The position numbers were made by a program, and so were the translations under genes. 64,000 bases of DNA, from the NCBI RefSeq assembly GCF_018362995.1, contig NZ_CP074372.1, positions 4,650,001 through 4,714,000 of the forward strand. The letters run 5' to 3'. The notes under the pieces are model-generated. The model saw nothing but the letters and a program-made list of their open reading frames with translations. It had not been told where the DNA came from and did no database searches. The number at the start of each line of letters is the position of its first letter. The first letter of the stretch is position 1. Of this stretch, positions 38,964 through 49,100 are shown in pieces. Origin of the DNA: Chryseobacterium indologenes. GTDB taxonomy: Bacteria > Bacteroidota > Bacteroidia > Flavobacteriales > Weeksellaceae.

Positions 38964-39125
38964 TTAAATTGGTTCACATTCTGAGGTAGGGATGTACGTA
39001 CAAACAGCATTTGTACAGCACTGGTATGGTCCGCAATCTGAGTTGTCTCCACACTTTTTTATTCCGCTTCCTTTAATATTTTTCTGCTCCAGCCTGTTCA
39101 GCTTCTTAAGATTTGAATTTTTCAT
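38964..39125 (-). CDS. Cys-rich GG-leader peptide 1 (bacteriocin-like), 53 aa
   Basis: Begins MKNSNLKKLNRLEQKNIKGSG, a leader like those of the three neighbours with a Gly-x-Gly end. The core has six Cys as C-x5-C-x4-CC-x4-C-x7-C (KKCGDNSDCGPYQCCTNAVC then a final Cys), a knottin-like spacing. It is the second gene of a dicistronic cassette (19 bases after peptide 2). Proposed: exported, leader-cleaved, disulfide-bonded peptide. Such genes are often labelled bacteriocin-like protein in Chryseobacterium; activity unproven. Confidence 0.8.
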   Translation of the reverse strand: MKNSNLKKLNRLEQKNIKGSGIKKCGDNSDCGPYQCCTNAVCTYIPTSECEPI

Positions 39126-39144
39126 GGTGATCAAATATTTAAGA

Positions 39145-39294
39145 TTAAGGCTCTATCGGACAGTCATGATCAAGACATTCTCCATTGCAGCAATATCCCA
39201 CAGAACATGGTCTTGTTATACTGCATCTGAACGGTCCTATGCCGCCATTAATTTGTTTCGCAGCCTCTCTGCTGAGTTTTTTTAGATTTTTCAT
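39145..39294 (-). CDS. Cys-rich GG-leader peptide 2 (bacteriocin-like), 49 aa
   Basis: Begins MKNLKKLSREAAKQINGG, a double-glycine leader. The core has C-x5-C-x4-CC-x3-C-x4-C (RCSITRPCSVGYCCNGEC and a final Cys). It is the first gene of its cassette, 26 bases downstream of a promoter block (39320-39335) identical to the one upstream of peptide 4. No membrane helix. Likely secreted through a GG-type peptidase transporter, which is not encoded in this window. Confidence 0.83.
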   Translation of the reverse strand: MKNLKKLSREAAKQINGGIGPFRCSITRPCSVGYCCNGECLDHDCPIEP

Positions 39295-39319
39295 ATAGTT
39301 ATAGTTTAGATTTAATGTT

Positions 39320-39335
39320 AGACTAAAATAGTAAA
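39320..39335 (-). promoter_or_regulatory. Shared promoter block of peptide cassette (copy 1)
   Basis: The 16-base sequence tttactattttagtct (minus strand) is identical to that at 39795-39810. It contains TATTTTAG, one mismatch from the -7 consensus TAnnTTTG. Confidence 0.55.
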
Positions 39336-39403
39336 TATTTTCATATTATTCATTTGGTGGTGAAAATATTTTGCCGTAAATCAATATTTTATTTAATTTT
39401 TAA

Positions 39404-39432
39404 ATAAAAAAACACCTACAATTGCAGGTGTC
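39404..39432 (-). terminator. Terminator of peptide cassette 2
   Basis: Minus-strand stem acacct/aggtgt followed by seven T, 16 bases after the stop of peptide 3. It separates the two cassettes. Confidence 0.8.
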
Positions 39433-39447
39433 CGTAATGATCATATA

Positions 39448-39594
39448 TTATTCCAGTGGACATGGGTTCACAACACAGATGTTATGACAACATGATCCGC
39501 CCGGACATTCATAATGTTCCGTACATCTTTTGAAAGGTCCGCTGCCTTTGATTTCCTTTTGCACTTGTCGACTGAGTTTTTTTAGATTTTTCAT
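39448..39594 (-). CDS. Cys-rich GG-leader peptide 3 (bacteriocin-like), 48 aa
   Basis: Begins MKNLKKLSRQVQKEIKGSG. The core repeats the family pattern C-x5-C-x4-CC-x3-C-x4-C (RCTEHYECPGGSCCHNIC and a final Cys). It is the second gene of the upstream cassette, 39 bases after peptide 4. Apart from the leader and the cysteines, core residues differ strongly from the paralogues, the pattern expected for diversifying toxins or bacteriocins. Confidence 0.83.
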   Translation of the reverse strand: MKNLKKLSRQVQKEIKGSGPFKRCTEHYECPGGSCCHNICVVNPCPLE

Positions 39595-39633
39595 GAGATT
39601 TGATTTTATGTGAGTTAGTTAAGTTTTTATATT

Positions 39634-39774
39634 CTATTCAAGACAGATGAAGGGTGAACAGATTCCGAAGCAGCACCATCCAACAGCACAGGGATTGGTT
39701 TCGCTACATCGTTCCATGGATCCTCCATTAACTTGTTTTGCTTTTTCTCTGCTGAGTTTCTTTAGATTTTTCAT
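39634..39774 (-). CDS. Cys-rich GG-leader peptide 4 (bacteriocin-like), 46 aa
   Basis: Begins MKNLKKLSREKAKQVNGG, a double-glycine leader. The core pattern is C-x5-C-x4-CC-x3-C-x4-C (RCSETNPCAVGWCCFGIC and a final Cys). It is first in its cassette, 21 bases after the shared promoter block. The hydrophobic residues beside CC (Trp, Phe) are typical of small disulfide-rich folds. No immunity or processing gene is adjacent. Confidence 0.83.
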   Translation of the reverse strand: MKNLKKLSREKAKQVNGGSMERCSETNPCAVGWCCFGICSPFICLE

Positions 39775-39794
39775 GATATTTTGGTTTTAATTTC

Positions 39795-39810
39795 AGACTA
39801 AAATAGTAAA
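39795..39810 (-). promoter_or_regulatory. Shared promoter block of peptide cassette (copy 2)
   Basis: Identical 16-base block to 39320-39335, located 21 bases upstream of peptide 4. Identity over the block but not in the flanks suggests co-regulation of the two cassettes. Confidence 0.55.
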
Positions 39811-40123
<313 letters not shown>

Positions 40124-40672
40124 TCAAAGCTCTGCTTCCGTCGGTTTCAGCTTTCTCAGTTTTTTGATGATTCCCCTTATTGCTCCTTCGGTTCCTATTT
40201 TGACAGAATTGGTTGTGGAGCCCAGCAGACGCATGTTTTTTCGGTAGGTATCATGGTCCGTTTCGGTTACAAGAGTGCCGTCAGCACCAAAGAGTTTCAT
40301 ACTCACAACCACCTGATTGGAGAAAACATATTTTCCAAATCCAACTTTGAAATATCTCACTTTGGAAACAATGGCAAAATCTGCATCATTGTTGAGGCAG
40401 TAGTCTACAATAGTCTGTTTATCTATGCTGTCAAAGGGAACCTGAACTTCTGCGCGAAGCATTTTATTTCTTCTGCCACTGAAATTATCGGTAACGGCAT
40501 CAAAGAAAGCATTGTTGGTAGGGTCTTTTATTTCGTCAATATCAGGCTCTACTTCAGGATTGAAGTACAGAACTTTTTTTATTTTGTCATCAGCATTTTT
40601 TTGAGCTTTTACCGAAGTAAAGCTGATGAATAAAAAAGTAGTAATTGCTGTAAAGAATATAATTTTTTTCAT
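40124..40672 (-). CDS. Secreted hypothetical protein, 182 aa
   Basis: Signal peptide with cleavage near SVKA-Q. The mature domain is alpha/beta: 'YCLNNDADFAIVSKVRYFKVGFGKYVFSNQVVVSMKLFG', with a basic C-terminus. It resembles small periplasmic proteins that Bacteroidetes annotations leave unnamed; no catalytic motif is seen. Monocistronic. Confidence 0.8.
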   Translation of the reverse strand: MKKIIFFTAITTFLFISFTSVKAQKNADDKIKKVLYFNPEVEPDIDEIKDPTNNAFFDAVTDNFSGRRNKMLRAEVQVPFDSIDKQTIVDYCLNNDADFAIVSKVRYFKVGFGKYVFSNQVVVSMKLFGADGTLVTETDHDTYRKNMRLLGSTTNSVKIGTEGAIRGIIKKLRKLKPTEAEL

Positions 40673-40779
40673 TTGTAATTCGAATGCAAAATTACTGCCT
40701 TTTCGTTGGATTGCATAAAATTTATTAAGAAATTTTTAACATTTTTTTCTATCAAATTTGATTTATGAAATCAATAATG

Positions 40780-40810
40780 TTTGCAGAATCAAAAAATAGT
40801 CGTAATTTTG
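40780..40810 (+). promoter_or_regulatory. rpsO promoter
   Basis: TTTG (40780-40783), 19-base spacer and TAATTTTG (40803-40810): an exact match to the Bacteroidetes -33/-7 consensus, 35 bases before the rpsO start. Confidence 0.75.
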
Positions 40811-40845
40811 CACCCGTTACATAATAATCATTAAACAATATTGGA

Positions 40846-41115
40846 ATGTACTTAACAACAGACAAAAAGCAGGAAATTTTCGCACAACATGGAAAATCTG
40901 CACAGGACACAGGAAGCGCAGAAGGACAAATTGCTCTTTTCACTTTCAGAATCAACCACTTATCTCAACACCTAAAGGCTAACCGTCACGATTTCAACAC
41001 AGAGAGATCTCTAGTGAAATTGGTAGGTAAGAGAAAAAGTTTATTAGATTACCTTAAAAAGAAAGATATCGCAAGATACAGAGCTATTATTGCTGCATTA
41101 GGTTTAAGAAAATAA
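40846..41115 (+). CDS. rpsO: 30S ribosomal protein S15
   Basis: 89 residues, the exact family length. 'AQHGKSAQDTGSAEGQIALFTFRINHLSQHLKANRHDF' and 'RSLVKLVGKRKSLLDYLKKKD' are hallmark S15 segments. It binds the 16S rRNA central domain early in 30S assembly. In many bacteria rpsO is next to pnp; here pnp lies 2.7 kb downstream beyond two unrelated minus-strand genes. Confidence 0.97.
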   Translation: MYLTTDKKQEIFAQHGKSAQDTGSAEGQIALFTFRINHLSQHLKANRHDFNTERSLVKLVGKRKSLLDYLKKKDIARYRAIIAALGLRK

Positions 41116-41135
41116 TCTATAAAGATTTTCAAAAT

Positions 41136-41170
41136 AAGAAGCAACTTCGAAAGAGGTTGCTTTTTTGTTT
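41136..41170 (+). terminator. Terminator after rpsO
   Basis: Stem aagcaac/gttgctt with loop ttcgaaagag, followed by six T. Confidence 0.85.
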
Positions 41171-41277
41171 TATAATACATCGAATCTTTAACCATAAAAA
41201 GGGACAAAGCTTTTTTAGAAACTATTAGATATTTGAGAAGAACACTTAAGTTTTGAAAGTCTTTGATTTTAACAAAG

Positions 41278-41460
41278 AATCGCTGCGGAATGACACAATT
41301 CAAATAGAGTTGTATCATTCAGTTTGTTATTCCGTAAGAATCCAGATTTTATTATCCATAAAAATATTACAACTTAAGCCAATAACACAACTGAAGGTGC
41401 GAAAATTCCCCTTCTCTGGAGGGGTGGCGAAAATTCAAAGAATTTTTGACGGGGTGGTCA
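41278..41460 (+). repeat. Composite B-A dispersed repeat (copy 1)
   Basis: B inverted repeat 41278-41344 (gaatcgctgcggaatgacac...tattccgtaagaatcc), an AT-rich spacer ending caactgaaggtgcg, then A element 41405-41460 (ttccccttctctggaggggtgg, aaattcaaagaattttt palindrome, gacggggtggt). It lies between convergent rpsO and the DUF4260 gene. 41171-41277 holds nothing else recognised. Confidence 0.8.
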
Positions 41461-41476
41461 ACCCATAATAGCTATT

Positions 41477-41836
41477 TTATTCAGCCTTCTTTCCAACCTT
41501 TCCCAAATGCGTATTCTGAAAACTATCCGGATACTTCAATCCATAGCCCAGAATCCTGTCAAAAGCGGAGTGAGAAAATAAGATGGCTCCTGTCATCTGC
41601 AAATAGGGAAGAGATAAGGCTGTTCCGGCAAAATAAACAATCACAGCTACTCCAAAGTGATGGAATAGATTATAGAAAAATGCTCCAACCTTTGTATTCA
41701 CTGTATACCCCAGCATTGAAATGTCCGGCGCAAGGAATAGTCCGGCAAACCACCACCATGAATATCCCGTTTGGGCAAAAGCATAGATCCCTAACAACAG
41801 AAATGCTGCGTATTCAAGCTTTAATTGTATTTTCAT
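41477..41836 (-). CDS. DUF4260 family membrane protein
   Basis: 119 residues, four predicted membrane helices. The sequence 'FLAPDISMLGYTVNTKVGAFFYNLFHHF' and 'SHSAFDRILGYGLKYPDSF.NTHLG' are typical of DUF4260. Function unknown. Confidence 0.85.
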   Translation of the reverse strand: MKIQLKLEYAAFLLLGIYAFAQTGYSWWWFAGLFLAPDISMLGYTVNTKVGAFFYNLFHHFGVAVIVYFAGTALSLPYLQMTGAILFSHSAFDRILGYGLKYPDSFQNTHLGKVGKKAE

Positions 41837-41900
41837 AATAATTTGGTGTTAATTATTAGATAAGTTCTTTTTTATGGTAGAAAGTTACATTTTAAGACCG

Positions 41901-41937
41901 AAAAAAAGCGGAACACCTTTGAGATATTCCGCTTATA
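41901..41937 (-). terminator. Terminator after sugar transporter gene
   Basis: Minus-strand stem aagcggaat/gttccgctt followed by a T run, just after the stop of the MFS gene. Confidence 0.8.
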
Positions 41938-41957
41938 CATTTTGATATGATTGATTT

Positions 41958-43385
41958 TTAATGCCCTGATTTGGCTTCAGTGGTTTCCACATGGCCAAGA
42001 TATTTGGTACAGTAAGCACCGAAGATCAGAATAACCAGATAGCAGAATACAGGAATAATGAATGAATGCTGTACTCCAAACTGATCTGCAAGATATCCCT
42101 GAAATATAGGAACAATAGCACCTCCTAAAATAGCCATTACCACTAATGATGATCCCTGGCTGGTATATTTACCCAATCCTGAAATAGCCAACGTATAAAT
42201 ATTAGAGAACATGATAGAGTTGAAAATTCCGATTCCTAAAATGCTGTACATAGCCAGTTCTCCATGATTGACCATGGCTGAAATCAATAATACGACATTG
42301 ATCGCTGCAAAGATTGATAGCGTTCTTGCGGGAGCCGCTTTACCAATGAAAAAGGCAATGAAATTCAGAACGATAAATACAAGGAAAAAGCTGATCTGAG
42401 AGAACGTAAGATTTACAATGCTGAAGATTACCAGGAAAACAGCTCCTGCTGCCCCAAGCATATAAACAGCTTTTTTGCCTTGGCTTAAAGATTGGTTCAA
42501 AGAGATAGCTCCAAGAAAACGGCCGATCATGGCACCACCCCAATACAGAGAAAGGTAATTCTTACTGATGATTTCATTGAAGCCCATAATCTGCGGTTGC
42601 TCAAGGAAACTGATGATAAAACTTCCCACCGCTACTTCTCCGCCCACATAACAGAACATAGCAAATACCCCGAATTTCAGATGGCTGAACTCAAGAGCTC
42701 CCCAACCTTTTACAACTTCTTCTTCACCCATCTGGAATGATGGAAGTTTAACTCTGGAAATCAATAGGGCAACCAATAAAAGGATTCCTGCAAAAATAAG
42801 ATACGGAATTCTTGTTGCTACCGCACTGAATGATCCGTCCGGGGATGAGAAAAATTCAAAAATAAGATGGCCTCCAAGCACAGGAGCAATCGTAGTTCCG
42901 AATGCATTGAATGCCTGTGTCATATTCAATCGGCTGGAAGCAGATTCCTCACTTCCCAGTAACGAAACATAGGCATTGGCAGTAATCTGCAATACGGTAA
43001 AGCCTAATCCTAAAATAAATAAGGCCCCTAAAAACAACGGATAATACGAAAACGTAGCTGCCGGATAAAACAGGACACAGCCAAAAGCTGCGAGAAAAAT
43101 TCCGAACAGGATTCCTTTTTTATAGCCTAATTTATTGATAGGATCTCCTTTTGTAATAGAGACCAGGAAATAAATCAGCGATCCGATAAAGTAAGCTCCG
43201 AAGAAGCAGAACTGTACCAGCATGGATTCAAAAAAGGTAAGATTGAAAAGTTGCTTCAGATAGGGAATCAGGATATCATTCATACAGGTGATGAATCCCC
43301 ACATAAAAAACAGCAGGGTGATGGTAATCAACGGAACCGTATAATTCCTGCTTTGCGATTGTACTTCTTTATTAATCATAAACAT
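41958..43385 (-). CDS. Sugar MFS transporter (FucP/GluP-like glucose/galactose permease)
   Basis: 475 residues, twelve membrane helices. The N-terminal 'FFMWGFITCMNDILIPYLKQLFNL' with the Asn-Asp pair and the following 'FFGAYFIGSL' match the FHS subfamily of proton-coupled sugar permeases. It imports glucose, galactose or fucose; the exact sugar cannot be read. It could also start two codons later. No sugar catabolic genes are adjacent. Confidence 0.88.
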   Translation of the reverse strand: MFMINKEVQSQSRNYTVPLITITLLFFMWGFITCMNDILIPYLKQLFNLTFFESMLVQFCFFGAYFIGSLIYFLVSITKGDPINKLGYKKGILFGIFLAAFGCVLFYPAATFSYYPLFLGALFILGLGFTVLQITANAYVSLLGSEESASSRLNMTQAFNAFGTTIAPVLGGHLIFEFFSSPDGSFSAVATRIPYLIFAGILLLVALLISRVKLPSFQMGEEEVVKGWGALEFSHLKFGVFAMFCYVGGEVAVGSFIISFLEQPQIMGFNEIISKNYLSLYWGGAMIGRFLGAISLNQSLSQGKKAVYMLGAAGAVFLVIFSIVNLTFSQISFFLVFIVLNFIAFFIGKAAPARTLSIFAAINVVLLISAMVNHGELAMYSILGIGIFNSIMFSNIYTLAISGLGKYTSQGSSLVVMAILGGAIVPIFQGYLADQFGVQHSFIIPVFCYLVILIFGAYCTKYLGHVETTEAKSGH

Positions 43386-43820
43386 TTATTTATCTGTATA
43401 AGGATAAGTCCTTAACTTTTTTTGCACACAGCATTGAATTTTGTGAAGTAAGGCAAATATAGGGATCAACCTATGTTTTTGCAATAATTTTAATGGTTTT
43501 TATAATGAAATGTATACTTCTTTTCAATTCAGAATATTATTTTCATTTTTTGAGACAATAATACAAAAACACCAGCATTTTTCAATGCATTATCTTCAGA
43601 AAAACACATTTTTGTTTTCACAAATAACGAATAAGTTGAGATTACAGCTATAAATTTTTGAATCTTTCATCAACTGATAGCCAATTTTTTGTATTTTGAC
43701 AGCCTATTTATGCAAGTGAAAAATTTAATATTTCATTATTATATAGTACCTTTGCACACGAAATTTAAAGAGTTTAAATATTAATTCATACTCAATACGG
43801 AGTATTAAGAAGACAAATTT
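43386..43820. promoter_or_regulatory. Intergenic region upstream of pnp, with -7 box
   Basis: 435 bases between divergent genes. TACCTTTG (43747-43754) is an exact -7 match, 66 bases before the pnp start, so pnp has a leader of about 60 nt. The rest is AT-rich without ORFs or recognised RNA structure. Confidence 0.55.
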
Positions 43821-46058
43821 ATGAGTATACCTCAAGCGTTTACAGAAATGATTACTCTTGCTGATGGCAGAGAAATCACTATCGAAACAGGGAAATTGGC
43901 CAAGCAGGCTGACGGATCTGTGGTAGTAAAAATGGGTGGAACAATGCTTTTAGCAACTGTTGTAGCCAATAAAGAAGCAAATCCTGGTGTAGATTTTTTA
44001 CCATTAACAGTTGATTACAGAGAAAAATTCTACGCAGGTGGAAGAATTCCTGGAAACTTCTTCCGTAGAGAAGCAAGACCTTCTGATCAGGAAATTTTAA
44101 CAATGCGTTTGGTGGACAGAGTTTTACGTCCGCTTTTCCCTGAAGATTTCCATGCTGAAGTTCAGGTGATGATTTCATTAATTTCTTATGACGGAAAAAC
44201 AATTCCTGATGATTTAGCAGGTTTGGCGGCTTCTGCAGCTATTGCTATTACTGATATCCCTTTCAACGGACCAATGTCTGAGGTAAGAGTTGTAAGATTT
44301 GACGGAGTACTTTCTATCAACCCAAGCTATGAAGAATTGAAAAATTCTGAGCTGGACATCATGGTTGGAGCTACTAAAGACTCCATCGTAATGGTAGAAG
44401 GTGAAATGAAAGAAATTTCTGAGCAGGAAATGTTAGAAGCTATTAATTTTGGTCATGCTGAAATTAAAAAGCAAATTGAAGCTCAGGAGAGATTAGCAGA
44501 AAAAGTAGGAAAAGCTTTCCCTAAGAGAGAATATTCTCACGAAACTCATGACGAAGAAATTCGTGAAAAAGTATGGAAAGAAACTTACGATAAAGTATAT
44601 GAAGTAGCAAGAACTCCATCTGGAAAAGAGGAGAGAGGAGAGAAATTCAAAGCGGTTCGTGAAGAATTCCTTGCTCAATATGCTGATAACGAAGAAGAAT
44701 TGGAAAGAGTAACACCTTTCGTAAAAGTATATTATCATGATGTAGAGAAAGAAGCAATGCGTCAGATGATTCTTGAAGACAATATCCGTCTTGATGGTCG
44801 TGATCCTCAAACGATCCGTCCAATCTGGTCAGAAATTGATTATCTTCCGGGAGCTCATGGATCTGCAGTGTTTACAAGAGGTGAAACTCAGTCTTTAACA
44901 GCAGTAACGTTAGGTTCTGTGAAAGATGCCAACATGGTAGACAGCGTTATCACGCAACACGACGAGAAATTCTTCTTACATTATAACTTCCCTCCTTTCT
45001 CTACAGGTGAAGCAAGACCTTTAAGAGGAACTTCAAGAAGAGAAGTAGGACATGGTAACCTTGCTCAGAGAGCATTGCAGGCTGTAATTCCTGAAGAAAA
45101 TCCATATACCATCAGAATTGTTTCTGATATCCTGGAATCAAACGGTTCATCTTCAATGGCAACAGTTTGTGCAGGAACACTAGCACTAATGGATGCCGGG
45201 GTACAGATTACAAAACCTGTTTCCGGTATTGCAATGGGATTGATCACAGATGCAAAATCAGGTAAATTCACGGTACTTTCTGATATCTTAGGAGATGAAG
45301 ATCACCTTGGAGATATGGACTTTAAAGTAACAGGTACCGCAGACGGTATCACTGCTTGTCAGATGGATATCAAAATCCAGGGACTTTCTATGGATATCAT
45401 GGAAAAAGCTTTGATGCAGGCTAGAGACGGAAGATTACACATCTTAAATAAAATCACTGAAACAATTGCCGAACCAAGAGCAGATGTGAAGCCTCACGCT
45501 CCGAAAATGGTAGTAATGGAGATCGCTAAAGACTTCATTGGAGCTGTAATCGGGCCTGGAGGAAAAATTATTCAGCAGATGCAGAAAGATACTGATACTG
45601 TTATTGCTATCGAAGAAGTCGGAGAAATCGGACGTATCGAAATTGCAGGAACAGACAGAGAGAAAATCAATGCTGCTGTTGCTAAGATCAACGAAATTAC
45701 TTTCGTACCGGTTGTAGGTGAAATTTACAAAGGTAAAGTAGTGAAAGTAATGGACTTTGGTGCATTTGTAGCCATTGCTAAAGGTACAGAAGGACTTCTT
45801 CACATTTCTGAAATTGAATGGGCTCGTCTGGACAAAGTTCCTTATGCTGAAGGTGATGAAGTAGAAGTGAAGTTCATGGGTTATGATGACCGTAAGAAAA
45901 TGAAACTTTCAAGAAAAGTTCTTTTACCAAGACCTCCAAGACCGGAAGGACAAGGTAGACCAGAGGGACAAAGAAGACCTGAAGGACAGAAGCCACAAGG
46001 TGAAAAGCCACAAAGCGAAAAACCAGTGGAAAACCAAACTCCTTCCAACGAAGCTTAA
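43821..46058 (+). CDS. pnp: Polyribonucleotide nucleotidyltransferase (PNPase)
   Basis: 745 residues. PNPase degrades RNA phosphorolytically 3' to 5'. Two RNase PH domains flank an all-helical insert rich in Lys and Glu (about 220-320). The active second PH domain has '[26 protein letters not shown]' and 'GDMDFKVTG'. KH ('[16 protein letters not shown]') and S1 ('[15 protein letters not shown]') domains follow. The last 40 residues are a Pro/Gly/Glu/Arg repeat tail (RPEGQ-type) that could bind RNA or a degradosome partner. Confidence 0.97.
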   Translation: MSIPQAFTEMITLADGREITIETGKLAKQADGSVVVKMGGTMLLATVVANKEANPGVDFLPLTVDYREKFYAGGRIPGNFFRREARPSDQEILTMRLVDRVLRPLFPEDFHAEVQVMISLISYDGKTIPDDLAGLAASAAIAITDIPFNGPMSEVRVVRFDGVLSINPSYEELKNSELDIMVGATKDSIVMVEGEMKEISEQEMLEAINFGHAEIKKQIEAQERLAEKVGKAFPKREYSHETHDEEIREKVWKETYDKVYEVARTPSGKEERGEKFKAVREEFLAQYADNEEELERVTPFVKVYYHDVEKEAMRQMILEDNIRLDGRDPQTIRPIWSEIDYLPGAHGSAVFTRGETQSLTAVTLGSVKDANMVDSVITQHDEKFFLHYNFPPFSTGEARPLRGTSRREVGHGNLAQRALQAVIPEENPYTIRIVSDILESNGSSSMATVCAGTLALMDAGVQITKPVSGIAMGLITDAKSGKFTVLSDILGDEDHLGDMDFKVTGTADGITACQMDIKIQGLSMDIMEKALMQARDGRLHILNKITETIAEPRADVKPHAPKMVVMEIAKDFIGAVIGPGGKIIQQMQKDTDTVIAIEEVGEIGRIEIAGTDREKINAAVAKINEITFVPVVGEIYKGKVVKVMDFGAFVAIAKGTEGLLHISEIEWARLDKVPYAEGDEVEVKFMGYDDRKKMKLSRKVLLPRPPRPEGQGRPEGQRRPEGQKPQGEKPQSEKPVENQTPSNEA

Positions 46059-46077
46059 TAAGATTCATTCTTAAATA

Positions 46078-46112
46078 TAAAAAATCCCTCAATTTGAGGG
46101 ATTTTTGCTTTT
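46078..46112 (+). terminator. Terminator after pnp
   Basis: Stem aaaaatccctcaa/ttgagggattttt with following T-rich sequence. Confidence 0.85.
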
Positions 46113-46191
46113 ATATCTTTATTGTGAACCAAAGGTGAACCAATCTATTTTAATTTTTTTACCTTGTGAATCATAGGGTAAAACTCAAATT

Positions 46192-49100
46192 TTAAATGGT
46201 TTTGAATAATTTGTCGATCTGTTTTCTGATTGAAGGATCTTTTGTTACTTTATAAAACTCATTAATCAAATCCAGTGAAGAGGGTTTCTTAGGATATTGA
46301 TTGTTGTTCAAAAAGCTTTTTAAAGCTGCATTGACATTATCCTCACCAATTAAATTACTCAATTCTATCATGGCTGCAGCCCCTTTGGAATAAGAAATAT
46401 GAGGAACGTCTCCCGTAGCCTTATAGATGGGAACATTCTCGGATAATCCTTTTTCATTGTCATAGATCTGCTCATGTACTTTGATTCTTTCCATCATTTT
46501 TTCTCTGCCATGCATTTTCTTATAAAGCATCATTTCTGTATACATCGCCAGTGTTTCGGTAAGCATTACAGAACCTTCTCTGTCGTCAGGATTGATCTGA
46601 CTGTTTCCCCACCAGAGATGTGAAAGCTCATGTCCTGCAAGTTCATTGATGACATCCTGTTTCTTATCTGCCTGTATATTAGCATGAAAAATCATATCTT
46701 CAGGCATAAAGATGGCAGAAGGATAGGCTGTTGCAGCAAAACCTCGGGTAAATGACGAAATCTCTGCAAAATTGATGGTTTTAAAAGGATATTTCCCGAA
46801 ATTCTGCTGGCAGTAATTTAAAGTAAGTTTTGCATTTTCCAGAAGATGATCTGCGTTTTCAAAATGTTTTTGATGATAGAAGATATTGATGATAATTCCT
46901 TTATACTTCTCACTTTTTATTTCATAGTTAGCTGAAGAAACGGCAAAGCGAAAAGGGATTTGACCTGCTTTGTACTCAAAATAATGACGCCCTGATTTTG
47001 TCCATTTCTTTACCAGATCTCCGGTGCCTATGGCTGTTTGGTTCCCTTCAGTAGAAACAATCATATTAAGGTTAATAAAATCCTTTTTTATTACTTCAGG
47101 ACCTTCCGGTTTCTTCAGTTCCGTAAGTTTTCCCAATTTGAACTGGCGGCGCTGTTTTTCATCCTGAATCTCATAATCCTTTTGATAACCAATGGTGGGA
47201 TAATATCTGCTGATTCTCATAAAAGATCCGTTTTCAATAATGGCATTAAAGGATTGATGACCATTAACAGCAAACCATTGATAAGATAGGGTGAAGTTCA
47301 GGGAAGCAGTTTTGCCTGGCTGAATAGCCTGTTGTAATACAATTTCTGTAGTGTTTTTATCAATTTTTATTGTTTCAGGACCTGATGTCAATGCAGCCGA
47401 TTTAAGCTTTAAATCCTCATTAAAATTGACGAGTAATTTATTGATGGGCTGATCGGTTTGATTGGTAAGGGTGTATTTTCCTGCAATCTGGTAGGCATTT
47501 TCTGAAGGATACAACTTAATTTCTGTGGTAACATCAGTAATATCGGGCTGTGGAATATTTTCATATTTCCGGAAGTTTTTTTCATATTCTACTGAGCTTA
47601 AGAGATTTTGGTCTTCGTTTTTAGGAATATATCCTTTCATAAAAAATATTCCGGCAAAGATCCCTGAAACCAGCAGGAAAATACTTAAAATGGAAGAGGC
47701 AACAGGTGTTTTTTTACTCCTGATTAAACCATTAAACATCCATAAAGTACAGATGGCAGCCGCTCCGAACAGAAGCCTTCGTGCAAAAGCTTTTTCATAG
47801 ATTCCATAGCCGTTAAAATCGCTGTAAGTGCCTTTAAAATCAGAAAATATTCTGAAAAGAGGGTAGGAGATGATTTTCCCGGAAACAGGACCGGACAATA
47901 CAAAAACTGCAAGAATGGAAACTCCGAGTGCAATGAATTTATTAGGAATTCTGTCATTAATGAAAAGGATCAATCCGGAAAACAGAATCAGAGGGAAAGT
48001 ATTGAAAAGGAAAACGCCGAGATACGCCTTCCAGTCGATATGAAAATACTGATAAGCTGCCTGAAAGACAATTCCCTGGGCAATTAGAATTCCTGTAAAG
48101 AAAAACAGCAGAAGACTGATCGAAATAAAATGCCCGGCTAATCTGTTTTTTGAGAAAAAAGTGCTGTTTTCAATCAGAAAAAATCCAGAAGTTCGGCTTC
48201 TCCAGAAAATATCATTCAGAAAATAAACTGAAATAAGGAGACCCAGCAGATGAAAATTCTCTGAAATGGTTGTTGCCATAAGTCCCGAACCGGCATATTT
48301 CTGCGGAAGACGAATTCCTTTTTCAATCTCGGCATACATTTCCATGCCGACACAAAATAATAGAAGAATAGAAACTGCGGGGACAGCAATACTTTTAAAC
48401 AGATAAGTAAGATCGGTTTTCACAAAAGAAAATACAGCCCGAAAAGAAGTCAACCCACCAAAATTAGCTGAAACAGTTGAATATTCTGATCTGTTCGTTT
48501 CCGATAATGGCTGAATAATTCCCGACATTTTTACTTTCTTTCCGGATAAATTGGAAAATGAAAATAATCTGAGTGAGAGAAGTAGAAATCCTGCTGATAC
48601 AAGAATAAACAAGAGTCTGTTCAACAAAAGGTAACCCGTAAAAGGAACCATCTGGATATTTTTCTGATGCGAACTAAGATCACGGGCCTGCATGAAATAA
48701 GCAGACAGTCCAAAAGGGTCAATCAAAGCTGAAAACTGCTGAGTTTCCAGAGACTGAGGCAAGCTTCCAGCCATAAAAGGTGAGTTTGAAAATAATAAAA
48801 TAACCATGTATAAGACATACAAAAGCAGTCCGCCTACTACAACCAGCAGTTTTTTTCTGACAATAAATGAAATAAGAAACAGAAAACTGCAGACAAATAA
48901 ACTGTTGGTAAGGCCAAAGATCAATAAAGGATAGAGGTAATGGATAATCGTAAAGTTTTCCTGCATTTCACTTCCGGTACGCATGATTTGTCCTATAATA
49001 AATCCTGTCATCAGAAATGAAAAGCTTACAAATGTCTGAAGAAAATAAGCGATGAATTTCCCTTTCAGATAAGTGGATTTTGAAATCGGAAATGAAAACA

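Noticed and set aside
38992..39285. 97-codon plus-strand ORF
   Set aside because: It runs antisense across two Cys-rich peptide genes whose leader and cysteine pattern recur four times; the plus-strand translation has no such support.
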